The position numbers were made by a program, and so were the translations under genes. A stretch of DNA of 64,000 nucleotides, from assembly GCA_029891385.1 (NCBI GenBank), contig CM057225.1, positions 78,517,887 through 78,581,886 of the forward strand. The letters are read 5' to 3'. This DNA comes from Erythroxylum novogranatense. Lineage: Eukaryota; Streptophyta; Magnoliopsida; Malpighiales; Erythroxylaceae. This document shows, one piece after another, positions 49,958 through 60,955 of the stretch (the stretch's first letter is position 1; each line of letters begins with the position of its first letter). The notes under the pieces were generated by a model. The model worked only from the letters and a program-made list of their open reading frames with translations. It was not told the origin of the DNA and ran no database searches.

Positions 49958-52235
49958 GGTAAGACTTTATGATCTTCTAGCTAGTTAGAAAGGAGAAGTA
50001 AAGCAAAAGGAAGTGGAAGGTTTTAGTTTCCATTAAAGGCAAGAAGAAAAATTTCGTGGGTCTCTCTATAAGGTAAGAAAAATGTGAAATTCTGGTTTTG
50101 GTGTAAATAGCTTAGGTAAGGTATGGGTAAAGTTAGATGGGTTTAATTTCATATTTTCATCTCCTTAAAATGGCCAATTTTAAGATCACATGCTCCCTAT
50201 GGGATTTTATGTTTGATGAAGGTTAAGAAGAGGATTTGAAGTGAAAGAAATGGCCATTGTTCAAGCTCCTAGCTAAAGGAATTGAGGTGGGTGATAATTT
50301 AATAGTTGAGTTAATAAGCTACTTAAGTTCTTTGAAATAAATGTCATATAATGATTTCCTATAGTTTCCAAATTATAAATGAATTGCTTTTATGATAGTT
50401 GAAACATATATGAAATGCTTTGAATGTAAAGACTTTGTGAAAATATGTGTGAAATGTTTTGTAAGAGAAAAAGATCCGCATGGATAATTTCAACGATTAT
50501 ACGAAAGTGATGTTGCCATTTGAGGCTAATGATCAAGATTTGTGTGAATTATGTGATATACATGTTTGTTTGGGTTTGTGGTGATCCCTCATGTGTGATA
50601 GGTGCACCTGTCAAAATTATAGCCTTCTCTCGGCTGCCCGCTAGTGGCAATGGAGCTCCTCACGGACTCCTTCATGTGTTCACGGCTACACATGACCGCT
50701 CTGCGTAAATTTGTAGTACGTCCTGTTTGGATCCACCCAAACCATCTTATATGTGATCATGTGATATGCTTGTTATGTTGTTATTATATGTTATGTTGTT
50801 TAATAAATGCTTTTGATAAATTGACTTATTGCTTTCTATGCTTATGTGATCTTGATGTGATTCTTTGGGATGAAATGAGTTTTCATAAAGGTTTTGATAA
50901 ACTTATAAAGTTTCGATCAATGCGATATTGGTTTTAAAAACAAGGAGTTTTGATGAAGTGATAGTGCTTTTGATCAATGAAAATTGGTCCTGATAAGTTT
51001 GAAAGATTTTTATCAATCTAAAAGTTGCTTTGAGAATAAGAAATAAAGAATATTTTGCTTATTTTCTTAATTATTAAGTCATACCCATCGAGCTGTCGAG
51101 CTCACACCCTTTTCCCTCCACAGTGACGAAAGGAACCCAAGTTAAAGTATTGGATTGAAGCATTACTTCAATGTTGCTAATTTTAGAATTCACTTTTTGG
51201 AAACTAAGAGTTAGGTTGTATTTTGGGGAATTGATCCACCTTGTATTTTTGTCATTTGATCTTTTCGATTGTAATCGGGCGAAATGCCTCTAAAGCGTTG
51301 TAATAACTCGGATTGTTCATTCAAATACAAGAATGTTGGGTTTGAATGTAATCTATGTAATTTGCATATGTCATATTCAAATGCATTATTGTATGATTTA
51401 AATTAGCAAAAGAAGAAGGATTGAGATTGTATTGTTTTATAATTTGGAATGGTATAGATTTCTAGGAGTGTGGTTGTTGCCCTTGAATTGTGTTTGGAGA
51501 CATTTGGGATTGAATGATGTGGTATGTAATTGGATATTGAGTTTTATGCAGGTGAAGGTGTATGAATTGAAGATTGGTTAGTTGAAGTTTCTAGGGAAGT
51601 GCTGTCAAATTTTCATAGAATTTGACAGAAACTTCACTTTAGTTTTAGGTCCTCATAGGGCTTGAATTGGAACAAGGAGTCTTCATGAAGATTGTATTAG
51701 AGGTTTAGATATTTCTAATGATATAGATTTTGTCACTTTCGGACTTAGGATGAAGAAGTTATGGTGTTGGAATCACATTCAGTTACTGTTCATGCTGATA
51801 TTTTTACTGTTCCATTGGTCATTATAGGAGCTATTCATTTGAGTGAGTTTTTACCTCCTTTAATGACGGAATTGAGTTTTGCATCCTTAATGAAACTTGT
51901 AGAGCATCTTGTTATCTTTCCATTGAGGTATAATTTGTAATTTTTAGGATTTGGAGTAAGAAGTTATGAGAATTGGCAGATAATAGCTAAGGTTCATTTT
52001 GATGTTCATATTGCTTGTGAGTTTATGATAGCCTTGATGATTAAGAAATAAATTCATGGTTTGATGAACCAATTAAGCTAGAAATTGTGAAGTTGGTGAG
52101 TTGAACTTGGATTTTGAAGGGTTATGAAGTAATTAGGCTTGCGAATGAATAAATTTGTGAAGTGTACAAGTGGTTATGAAGTTGGTTTAAGGTGAGATGC
52201 ATTGGAAGAGGTTTTGGAGTTTTGAAGTTTGGCAT

Positions 52236-52415
52236 GTCCATTAAACGGACATGGATGTCCGTTAAACGGACAGCCTCGGGTGCAAAAACACCCCTTATCC
52301 TTCCCATGTCCGTTAAACGGACTTGCATGTCCGTTTAACGGACATTCTCGAAGCATTTGGTACCATTTCACCCGACTGTGTCCGTTAAAAGGACATGGCT
52401 GTCCATTTAACGGAC
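52236..52415. repeat. Three pairs of 15-nt palindromes on a 72-bp period
   Basis: Copies of GTCCGTTAAACGGAC or close variants start at 52236, 52257, 52308, 52329, 52380 and 52401. Within each pair the starts are exactly 21 bp apart, and successive pairs are exactly 72 bp apart. Each 15-mer has 7-base complementary arms around one base. Confidence 0.93.
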
Positions 52416-54513
52416 AGCTACGGGAAAAAGTGTGAATTTGGACATAGTTAGAGATCGAATCTCATTTTGGGGTCTTCATAAGAGTTGTATAGCTAGATGT
52501 ATTCTTTATAATGGTAAAGAACGAACACAATCCGACATCTAGATTAAAAGTTATGATAATCGCGCCAAAAGAGTTTGAATTTGATTTTGGAAGTGAACAT
52601 AGTCTATTACTTTGGGAATAACTCCCTTATCCGACCTCCAATTGAGGTGAGACTTGAACCATTAGTTTTATAAGACATATATCTTTCTCTCTACAAAAAT
52701 TTGTACCATTTGGAGTTAAATTGAAGAAGTTTGCATTAAAGTAAGTGAATGGTCGGTTTGGAGGTCATGTTTACAGTATGAGATCTTTTGGGTATTTTAA
52801 GCATATTTTGAGTTATATAGCTCCGTTTGAGGTGATTCTTGTTTTAAATCAAACTTGAAACATAAAGCTACAACTTATATGAATAAGTCAACTCATGATT
52901 TTGGTGTTTAAATAGCGTGCGCTCGCCACGAATGTAGAGTTACAACTAAGGACCATGTAAGGAAATAAGCACAAGGCTTTAGGACTTCGGAAATTGGTCT
53001 CTGGAAATGGGTCCAATAGATGTGGAATTTAAGCATGTTAAGTTATAAGCAGTTGGGGTCCGGTCTCCGGATCGGGTTCCAACATACAACCTGCATAATC
53101 ATTCAATATTCAAAGGCAACAACACACTCCTAAGCTTCTAAACATTCTCAAATCACAAAGCAATCTTACTTCTAAGCATTTCTTCAATTCAAATCCATCA
53201 AGTTACATGAATTCATTTTTTTCTTTTTATCACTATCTACCATACAACAATACATGTGTAAGAAACAAACACAAGATACACTTTCAAATCAAAACTCTTA
53301 CAAGTATGTGGAATTAAATTCATACAAAGCTTTAGAGGGCATTTTGGCCCGATTACATCAAAAGTAGCAAAAATTACATAAAGGCTCAAAATGTGGCCTA
53401 AAGCCTGTTTTCTCAAAAACACAACTTCAAACACAACTTCAAAAGCAAAATGCATCGGAGTTGCCTCAATCCCGATGCGGTGACTCGGTTTCTCACCCGG
53501 TACCTGTGGAGGGAAAATGGGGGGGTGAGCTCGACGGCTCAGTGGGTGATAACTTAATAAACAAGCAATAAGCAAAAACCATCATTTACTCATTTTCAAA
53601 CAACGTCACATTACTAAAATGTTTCTCATTTCTCAAAATCATTTTACAAAATTATCACATCAGCAATTTACAATTCAGCCTATCACATAAGCACAAGAAT
53701 ATGATTCGGGTGGATCCGAAACAGAACGAACTATACATTTCCGCGAAGCGGTCATGTGTGGTCGTGACGAATAGGAGTCCTTAAGAGGAACTCTACGGCC
53801 ACTAACGGGCAGGCGGGAGAAGCCTATAATAGACAGGTGCACCTGACTCAGAAGAGACCACCACAAATCGAAAGATAGCACATATTTCACACAATTTGAA
53901 AGTATTAGCTTTAACTGGCCTTACAAATCCATTTTCACATAATTGGCCAAAACGGCAAATCTTTTTTTGAAATCATAAATTCTCCGAAACCAATATTCAA
54001 TCATTTCAACATGAATTCACAATCAAAGAATTACATCTACAAGCTAATCATATCACAAAAAGTACATTATTCACAAAAACAAAGTCATTAGAAAACATTG
54101 ATTATAAAAAGTTCAGTAAACTTATTACTCAATTATTAAAGAATCACCCACCTTAATTCTTTTAACTTTGAGATTGATCCAAAGGCCTTGTTTCTTCCTC
54201 CCAATGCCTCAATTCACCTTCATTGAACAAAATTATCCCATAAGTAATAGGAATAACAAAATTCATAATCCTTAGGAAAGGACAACATGAAAGTAACTCC
54301 AAATAACCTTACCCATTCCTTATCTAAACTATTAACATCAAAACCTATCTAAAAACTTCATAAATTTCGAAATTCTCTTACCTTAAGGAAACCCAGGATT
54401 TCGCTCTTTTGCTTTTAAGGAAGGATTAACCTCTTCCTCTTCCTCTTTCTTCTTAAGTAAACTCTTAAACCCTCCTTTTTCAAGCATAAAATCCTAAGCT
54501 CTTTTTTCTTCTT

Positions 54514-54524
54514 TTCTTCTTCTT

Positions 54525-54554
<30 letters not shown>
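54514..54554. repeat. TTC microsatellite in the right LTR of element 2
   Basis: About 13 units, shorter than the roughly 20 units of the left LTR at the same offset. Confidence 0.95.
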
Positions 54555-54555
<1 letters not shown>

Positions 54556-55099
54556 TCTCCTACGAAAATCTCCTCTTTCTCTTTTCTATGTAAGTTTCGT
54601 ATGCTTCTTCAATAACCTAAGAAAATTATTTCTTAAGCTTTAGAAACCTAAGCCCCTTTTATCAAAACTACGTAGTTTTCATAAGTTACAAAACCTTCCT
54701 TGCAATTTCGTTTCTTTCTTCATGTTTTAATAACCTTTACACTTTCCATTTATTTCATCACTTCATACGACTACTCCACCCTTTGCTTCATTTCTTATTG
54801 TTTTTCTTAAACTAAAAAGACCAATTTAACCCTCCTTCTTAGCCTTTAACCTTAAAAACATAAGTAAACTTCCTGAATTGCCCTTACACCCACTTACTCT
54901 TTTTAATTTCTCAAAACTTATCAAACCTCTAATTTAACTCAATTTCTTCATTTAATAATCAATAACTAAGTACTAAAACCTCAAATTAATTTTAATAAAA
55001 AGAAAATTAGCAAACTAAGCCTTAGAAATAATTACACAAGCTTAATGCCAATCGGGGCCCAACAATCTTACACCAACTTCTTAAGGAAATCAAAAACAT

Positions 55100-56190
55100 A
55101 AATATTCACAACATAAGGGGAAAAAAGGGCATACTTTACCTCCCTAATGCATGATTCTTAGACAAACATCAATTTTTATGATACATAATAAACTTGTTCC
55201 TTTACTTGGTTTATAAACATCCCAAGTATGGGCTTTAATTGTCTTCATCATGCTTTCATAGTTGTAAAACAAATATATAACCTCTTGAATTGCAATAACA
55301 AAGTTTGTTGATCCCTTAATAGTTATAGTTTCACTGTTAAATTAGGATTGTTGGCTTTTAACTTATAGATATAATCTTAAAGCTTGTAATATTCATTAAT
55401 ATAGTCTAATGTTATCTCTTTCTTTAAGTTCCTTTTGACAACCTTACACATACTTGAATTGACAAATCTATTCAATTTTCAATACATTCTTCAATCAATT
55501 TAGTAGTATTTATGTTAGGCTTTTCCAAAATTATATCTATGAATTATATACTTAAAAAATTAGCCATTACCATATTGGGCTTGTTAGTAGTGAAACATGT
55601 ACTCATGTCTATATGTCTTGATTTTGAAACACTTGTCCACACCACCATATATTGCATATAGCACCCACTTGAATCCTTCAATGCATCCAATTTTAATCAA
55701 CTTAGACTCATTTTTTCTATCTAAATTAAATTATATTGCTAATGAATAATCAATAATAACATGTTTTAATTCTTTGGCATTTTGAAATTTCATACCAAAT
55801 GCCCACTAGTATGTTCCAACACCTGATTGATGTCGAACACTTTTACTAAGCCTTCTTATTGCATCTTCAAGCTCCTCTCCACTAGATAACCATCACTGTC
55901 AAGGAAACTTCTATAGTTAGTAGAATCAATCTCTATTGATTTCTGGGCATCTATAATTGATACATCATATTTATCTTACCCTCCTTTAACTTGATTATGA
56001 TCTTATGTGAAGCAACACCCCTAATTTAATAATGTCATTGTTATCATGATTATTAACATTACTTCATTCTTTATGACTGTCTACATATTTAACATATACA
56101 TTCTTATAAATACTCTTTCCATTTATTCTATCAAACAAAACATCTCCATTTGGCATTACATAGGTGCATAATAATTTCTAATTATAGCCA
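55100..56190 (-). pseudogene. Mutator-like (MULE) transposase remnant, copy 2
   Basis: Duplicate of 30560-31640, showing the same MuDR N-terminal motif (MKFQNAKELKHVIIDYS, about 55740-55796) and FKRLYICF (about 55247-55275), with extra substitutions. Element 2 inserted about 40 bp beyond its downstream end. Multiple stops make it non-functional. Confidence 0.68.
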
Positions 56191-56411
56191 AAACTTCTAG
56201 AAAAATCAAAGCATTTTGCTTATATATATAATATACACCTCAACTATCTCATATATTTTCAAAAGGTTAATTAACCTTATATAACTTCATTAAATTCAGT
56301 GAGTCTTAAAGAATCATTAAATCTAAACCTAGAACTTTGTAATAGGTCTTATCAACTTATTGGTCCCTAACTTTCTTCTGCATTTCACAAATTCATCTAT
56401 AGTTGATAATG

Positions 56412-56435
56412 TATATATATATATATATATATATA
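56412..56435. repeat. TA dinucleotide microsatellite
   Basis: About 12 units; longer than its counterpart at 31855-31875. Confidence 0.9.
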
Positions 56436-56631
56436 ACTTCATGATCATCTTTTATAATTCAACTTAAGATCTGACTTAAAGTGTTCACTATAATATAACT
56501 TCAAGTTTATATACTAAGACATTATTACTTTGAAAGTGTAAGTGCATAAGCTTTATTAAACATCAAATATCATTAGGCACAAATTTTAATAAATTAGGTC
56601 AAAAAAATGTTAAGTTAAAAATCTTTCTACT

Positions 56632-56658
56632 GTACATTTTATAGTTTATAAAATGTAC
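56632..56658. repeat. 27-bp perfect hairpin at the end of copy homology
   Basis: Arms GTACATTTTATA and TATAAAATGTAC flank GTT. It lies exactly where homology with duplication copy 1 stops (about 32085). Confidence 0.9.
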
Positions 56659-57296
56659 TATAAACTATACAAAGAAAGAGAAAGGTGACGGGGACCACGT
56701 TGGAGACAAAGAGACGACACCCAAAGCCTCGTGATGAAGAGAACAAATTCTTTCACATAATTAAAATTGGAAAATTTCTAATAAAAAGAGAATTCAATCA
56801 GCTTAATGTTTAAATTAAAATTTTGAAAAATTAAAAATTAAAAATTTCTTTCAGGAGAAACTAAAGTAATTAATAGAAAGTTGGAAGGGTGTTCTTGGCT
56901 CTGTTTCAGCCACAAAATTTTCTCTAACTCGTTTATTTATTATTAAATTTGTAGCTGATAAAATAAAAATTGGCACATGATACGAATGAAACCGACGATT
57001 CGGGTCGTGTTGTTGTCGGTTAGCAAGTGCCCATGTTGTCTGCGACTTAATTGATGTGCTTGTCTTTACCTGAGTAATTATTATTCCAATCCTATTAAAT
57101 TCCTTGTCAAAGTAGGAACTAGGAACACTTGGTCAGAGTTGATGTGTTACATTTTGCCCGCTCATGGACGATTATTTAATTTCCTGAGGTCATAATGAGG
57201 AAGTTGAATTGAATTCGAATACGTAAATCAATTATTTTTGGACTTTAACGCATTAACCCAAGGTGAAAATCTTTGAAACGTTTGGATAACTCAATA
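56640..57296. other. Copy-2-specific distal upstream region of the MATE gene
   Basis: No similarity to the corresponding part of copy 1. No gene was recognised. It includes GGGACCACGTTGG near 56691, with an ACGT core of the kind bound by plant bZIP factors. Homology resumes at about 57297, leaving about 290 bp of shared promoter before the ATG. Confidence 0.6.
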
Positions 57297-57517
57297 GAGA
57301 GATCCATTTGTTTAATCAAATTCCATTATATATAACTTCCCCATCTGGGATATACTTTACAATATTGTACATGTTTTGTTTTATATATTCAGCAAAAGTA
57401 ATAATAATACTCAATAAAAATCTTACTATATTAAGTTTGAGGAAATTTAATAATACATCAAATGACTTACAAGGAAAAAGAAAAAGAAAAGTAAAATTTA
57501 TAATATACTCGTTTATG

Positions 57518-57524
57518 TATAAAA
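57518..57524 (+). promoter_or_regulatory. TATA box of the MATE gene
   Basis: TATAAAA sits 73 bp before the ATG, followed by a pyrimidine-rich leader (CACACACTCGCTACTCTC). The same arrangement is found before the orphan exon. Confidence 0.65.
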
Positions 57525-57590
57525 CTCTACTCACACACTCGCTACTCTCTAGTCTCTCTCCTTCGCTCTTTGTGGCTGGACGCAAAAGAA

Positions 57591-60504
57591 ATGGAGAGAG
57601 AGGAACACAGGCAAACTCTGAATTCTCCTTTGATTGGAATCGCATGTGAAGGTGATACTGATGGTTTCGGAAATAGAGAGAGAAGCTATGGAAGTGAGAT
57701 TAGAAGGAAGGAGATAATTGATGAAGTCAAGAAGCAGCTATGGCTTGCAGGGCCACTAGTAGCTGTGAACCTATTGCAGTATTGTTTACAGATTATATCT
57801 GTAATGTTCGTGGGTCATCTTGGAGAGTTGAGCCTTTCTGGAGCTTCGATGGCCACTTCCTTTGCTTCTGTCACAGGTTTTAGCTTGCTGGTAAGTTATA
57901 CACATGTGTTTCATTTATGGAAATAGAAGAGGATAGTAGTGAAGAGCTAGCATAGATTACACAAATGAAACATAAATATATCATCCTCTTTGATTTCCTT
58001 ACGCATATGAAACGAAAGAGAACTTATACAAGGTGGTTTTAACGTTGCTTACTTTCAACTATTTTCACATCCTTTCTAAGTTCTTATCCCTCGAGTCCAG
58101 TCATTTAGTTGGAGTGGTCACCGTATGTGTGTGTTCTATGCACAAACTTGTTTCCAGGTAATTGTCTGAAAATTCACGTAACTAATATATGGGAATGGGA
58201 TTGTCTTGCTTGAACTGGAAAATGTTTTCTTAATTAAAATTTTTCTCATGTGATTTATTTCCAGCCGCCTAGTTTGACCAAACTTGCTTGTTTGTTTTGT
58301 CTGCTTTGAATACTGTGGAGTTCCAGTAAGTTGTACTTAGATGACAGTGATAATCGTAAGAGCTTACGAAAAATTTAAGGAAACGACGACTGGTAAAACA
58401 TTGCTTTAAAGTCACAAACTTTTTCTCATAATTTAAAAATATTTTAATTTAAAATTTTATGTGTAAAAGATTCAGTACACGTTTATTTTTGTAATGCAAT
58501 GACATATGCAAAAGATCTTATATATCATTCTAAATAATACAAGAATTTATACTAAATAGAAACGTTGCATAAGTTTTGCCATAACATAAATCTTTTTGAT
58601 GGACTTAACTAGCTATTTGTAAATTAAAAATTAGTATAGAATTAAACTTTCTAGCCTTTAATTATATGTAATGGTGTATTTACAGAAGACGGAAGGAAAA
58701 ATGACAAAACACTTCATGTATTGAAAGGGTACACAATGTGATCAGGGACACTATATGCATTCTTTTAGTGTTTCTAGCTATTTGGGATATAGAAGGACAT
58801 GTTTGTTTAAGTGTTCCATTTTGATGAAACAGCTGGGAATGGCAAGTGCTCTCGACACATTTTGCGGTCAATCATATGGAGCAAGACAGCATCATATGTT
58901 AGGTATATACACACAAAGAGCAATGCTTGTTCTTTGTCTAGTCAGCATACCGCTTGCTCTCATTTGGGCAAATACAAGATCAATTTTAGCGGCTCTGGGA
59001 CAAGATGAAGACATAGCGATTCAAGCGGGAATATATGCACGCTTCTTCATTCCAACCATCTTTGCGTATGGTCTTCTACAATGCCTTGTCAAATTCTTGC
59101 AGACACAGAGCATCGTTTTTCCTATGATGCTTAGCTCTGGAATCACAGCTTTACTTCACCTCCCAGTTTGTTGGATTCTTGTGTTTAAATCTGGACTTGG
59201 AATGAGAGGAGCTGCTTTGGCAAACTGCTTTTCCTATTGGCTCAATGTATTGTTGTTAGCACTTTATATCAAGTTTTCTTCTCTGTGTACAAAGACTTGG
59301 ACTGGCTTTTCCAAGGAAGCCTTGCATAACATTCCCAGTTTTCTGAAGCTTGCAATTCCTTCAGCTGTTATGGTTTGGTAAATTAATATCTCTTCAAGTT
59401 AACTATAATGTCAAGTGATCCCCTCAATGTAGCTCATTTTGAATTTTCTGCGTGACTTCCAACAGCTTAGAGATGTGGTCATTCGAGATGATGGTTCTTC
59501 TATCCGGTCTTCTCCCCAACCCAAAATTGGAAACATCAGTGCTCTCCATTTGGTTAGTTTTTACTTTTTATAGCCATGTTTCGTTTAACCCTTGACTCTT
59601 GAGAATATTCTGAAAAAGAAAATATGTTTGCAGCCTTACTACAGGTGCAACAGTTTGGATGATTCCTTATGGGTTGAGTAATGCTGCGAGGTGTGTTGAT
59701 GCTCCTTCTTTGACATTTAGAATAAACTTTGCACTGAAATCCACTATCTACATTTATGTGTATAGCACTCGGGTCTCAAATGAATTAGGAGCGGGGAATT
59801 ATAGTCGGGCACGCTTAGCCATATATGCCGTCCTTGTCTTGGCGATTACTGAGGGGATTTTGGTGGGCTCAGTGCTGATAGCAATTCGAAATATATGGGG
59901 CCTTGCGTTTAGCAATGAAGCACAGGTGACCAAATATGTAGCAGCCATGTTACCTTTAATTGCAGGATCCAATCTCCTAGATGGACTCCAATGCGTTCTT
60001 TCAGGTTCACCAATATTGCTCTGTTATCTTCTTTTCATGTTACCACGAATTCTATTACCTTTTAACGATCCTCTCAACCATTAGGCACTGCTAGGGGATG
60101 TGGTTGGCAGAAGATTGGTGCATTTATCAATCTTGGATCCTATTATTTGGTGGGACTTCCTTCAGGAATTTTAATGGCATTTGTCCTCCATATTGGTGGG
60201 AGAGTAAGTATTCATATAATACTTTCCCATTTTCTTTTTTTTCTCTTTCTTAATCTTCTTGAAATGTCGGCACAGGGACTATGGCTGGGGATCATCTGTG
60301 CACTTGCTGTCCAAGCATTATCTCTTCTTATGATTACCTTCCGCGCCAAATGGGAAGAAGAAGTGAGATGTTGTCTTCCCTCTCTTTGATTCATCATATT
60401 TATTTAATTCGCATTCTTTACTAATTATCCGTGTATTCTTTCAGGCCCAGAAGGCCACCAAGAGAGTCTTTGAAGCCACATTTCCTACAGAGATAGTCGC
60501 ATGA
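57591..60504 (+). CDS. MATE efflux transporter (DETOXIFICATION family), eight exons, intact
   Basis: Exons: 57591-57890, 58833-59377, 59466-59552, 59634-59690, 59766-60004, 60085-60203, 60276-60362, 60445-60504. All introns are GT-AG, phases join, and the sum is 1494 bp (497 residues plus stop), the usual size for plant MATE proteins. Residues 1-48 are hydrophilic and cytosolic. The first MatE half holds [16 protein letters not shown] (about 73-88) and [10 protein letters not shown] (108-117). The second has [21 protein letters not shown] (330-340) and GTARGCGWQ (410-418). Hydrophobic stretches fit 12 membrane helices. The family exports organic cations, alkaloids or flavonoids using a proton gradient, at the plasma membrane or tonoplast; substrate cannot be told. 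This ATG is chosen because it opens the conserved N-terminus and is shared with the duplicate exon. The second, third and last introns are 88, 81 and 82 bp; intron 1 is 942 bp. Confidence 0.95.
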
Positions 60505-60955
60505 AGATGAATTAGTGGCAGTATTGCAAACGTCAATCTGACACCATACATACTGCCCAACTTCATATTGGGACCAGGAAAAGATCCAACAGGAGGAATA
60601 CGTCCATATAATTATCTTAATAAAATAAATGCTTATCAGTAATTTCTGTTCAAACAGTTATTAGGAAGACGGATGATACAAAAAAAGAAAAAAGTTTTCT
60701 TTGGTCAAGTTTTGGGCAATGTGGTATTTGCTTATATTGACAAACGACACTGGAAAATTATGTTTTTTAAACCTTAAAAAAGGGGAATGTGACCTAGTGA
60801 TGCAAGAAAAATAAAATTGAATTATGAAAAAGAAAAAAGTGGAATGTAATTATTGAAAAAAGTAAATGACAAAAAGAAGAGGTTTATTACACCAGCAAAG
60901 GGAACAGGCCAGATAGTTTCTACGTGTTAGCTCCTTAACCTTGCAGTATCTTTTT
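60505..60955 (+). other. 3' untranslated and flanking region of the MATE gene
   Basis: AATAAA poly(A) signals lie at 60619-60624 and nearby, about 115 bp after the stop. The rest is AT-rich with no gene. Confidence 0.55.

Larger units (their letters stand above)
49443..53084 (+). mobile_element. Solo LTR of family B, inserted in inverted orientation in the element 2 LTR
   Basis: Starts TGTTGGCCCC and ends GGGTTCCAACA, the ends of the element 2 LTR in reverse complement. The target duplication is CACAA (49438-49442) and TACAA (53085-53089), with one change; the left LTR has TACAA at the unoccupied site near 41173. It shares with element 2 the GGTGCACCTG...GCCCGCTAGTGGC block (50601-50646), the GAA microsatellite near its start, and GGGCGAAATGCC near 51288. 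It differs by carrying the 72-bp palindrome block at 52236-52415. No coding interior is present. Confidence 0.93.
39841..55064 (-). mobile_element. Element 2: Ty3/gypsy chromovirus (family B) carrying a nested solo LTR
   Basis: The LTRs run 39841-43166 and 48110-55064; the second contains a 3.64-kb insert. The interior (43167-48109) encodes gag-pol on the minus strand. The target duplication is ATCTC (39836-39840, one change) and ATCTT (55065-55069). Duplication copy 1 keeps the uninterrupted site CCATCTTACACC near 30509, confirming the exact boundaries. By eye the first 300 bp of the two LTRs differ at about 12 positions. Its C-terminal chromodomain-like motif places it with chromoviruses, in a family distinct from element 1. 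One gag stop, a frameshift and an altered integrase active site suggest it is inactive. Confidence 0.95.
48110..55064 (-). repeat. Element 2 LTR, right copy (5' LTR), 3.31 kb plus a 3.64-kb insert
   Basis: Bounded by TGTTCGAACCCC and GGGGCCCAACA. It is collinear with 39841-43166 except for the nested solo LTR at 49443-53084. Periodic motif copies lie at 48729, 48910, 49113 and 49297, and the TTC microsatellite at 54514-54554. Confidence 0.94.
33835..57921 (+). repeat. Tandem segmental duplication, copy 2 (about 8.9 kb plus element 2)
   Basis: It starts inside the truncated intron 1 of the orphan exon. It follows copy 1 collinearly to 39840, is interrupted by element 2 (39841-55064), resumes at 55065, and ends in intron 1 of the intact MATE gene (about 57921). 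The head-to-tail junction at 33831-33836 shares only AAATT between the intron and the distal sequence. Confidence 0.93.

Noticed and set aside
52236..52415. CRISPR-like regular repeats
   Set aside because: Repeats are 15-nt palindromes with 6- and 36-nt spacers inside a plant LTR; there are no cas genes and the sequence is eukaryotic.
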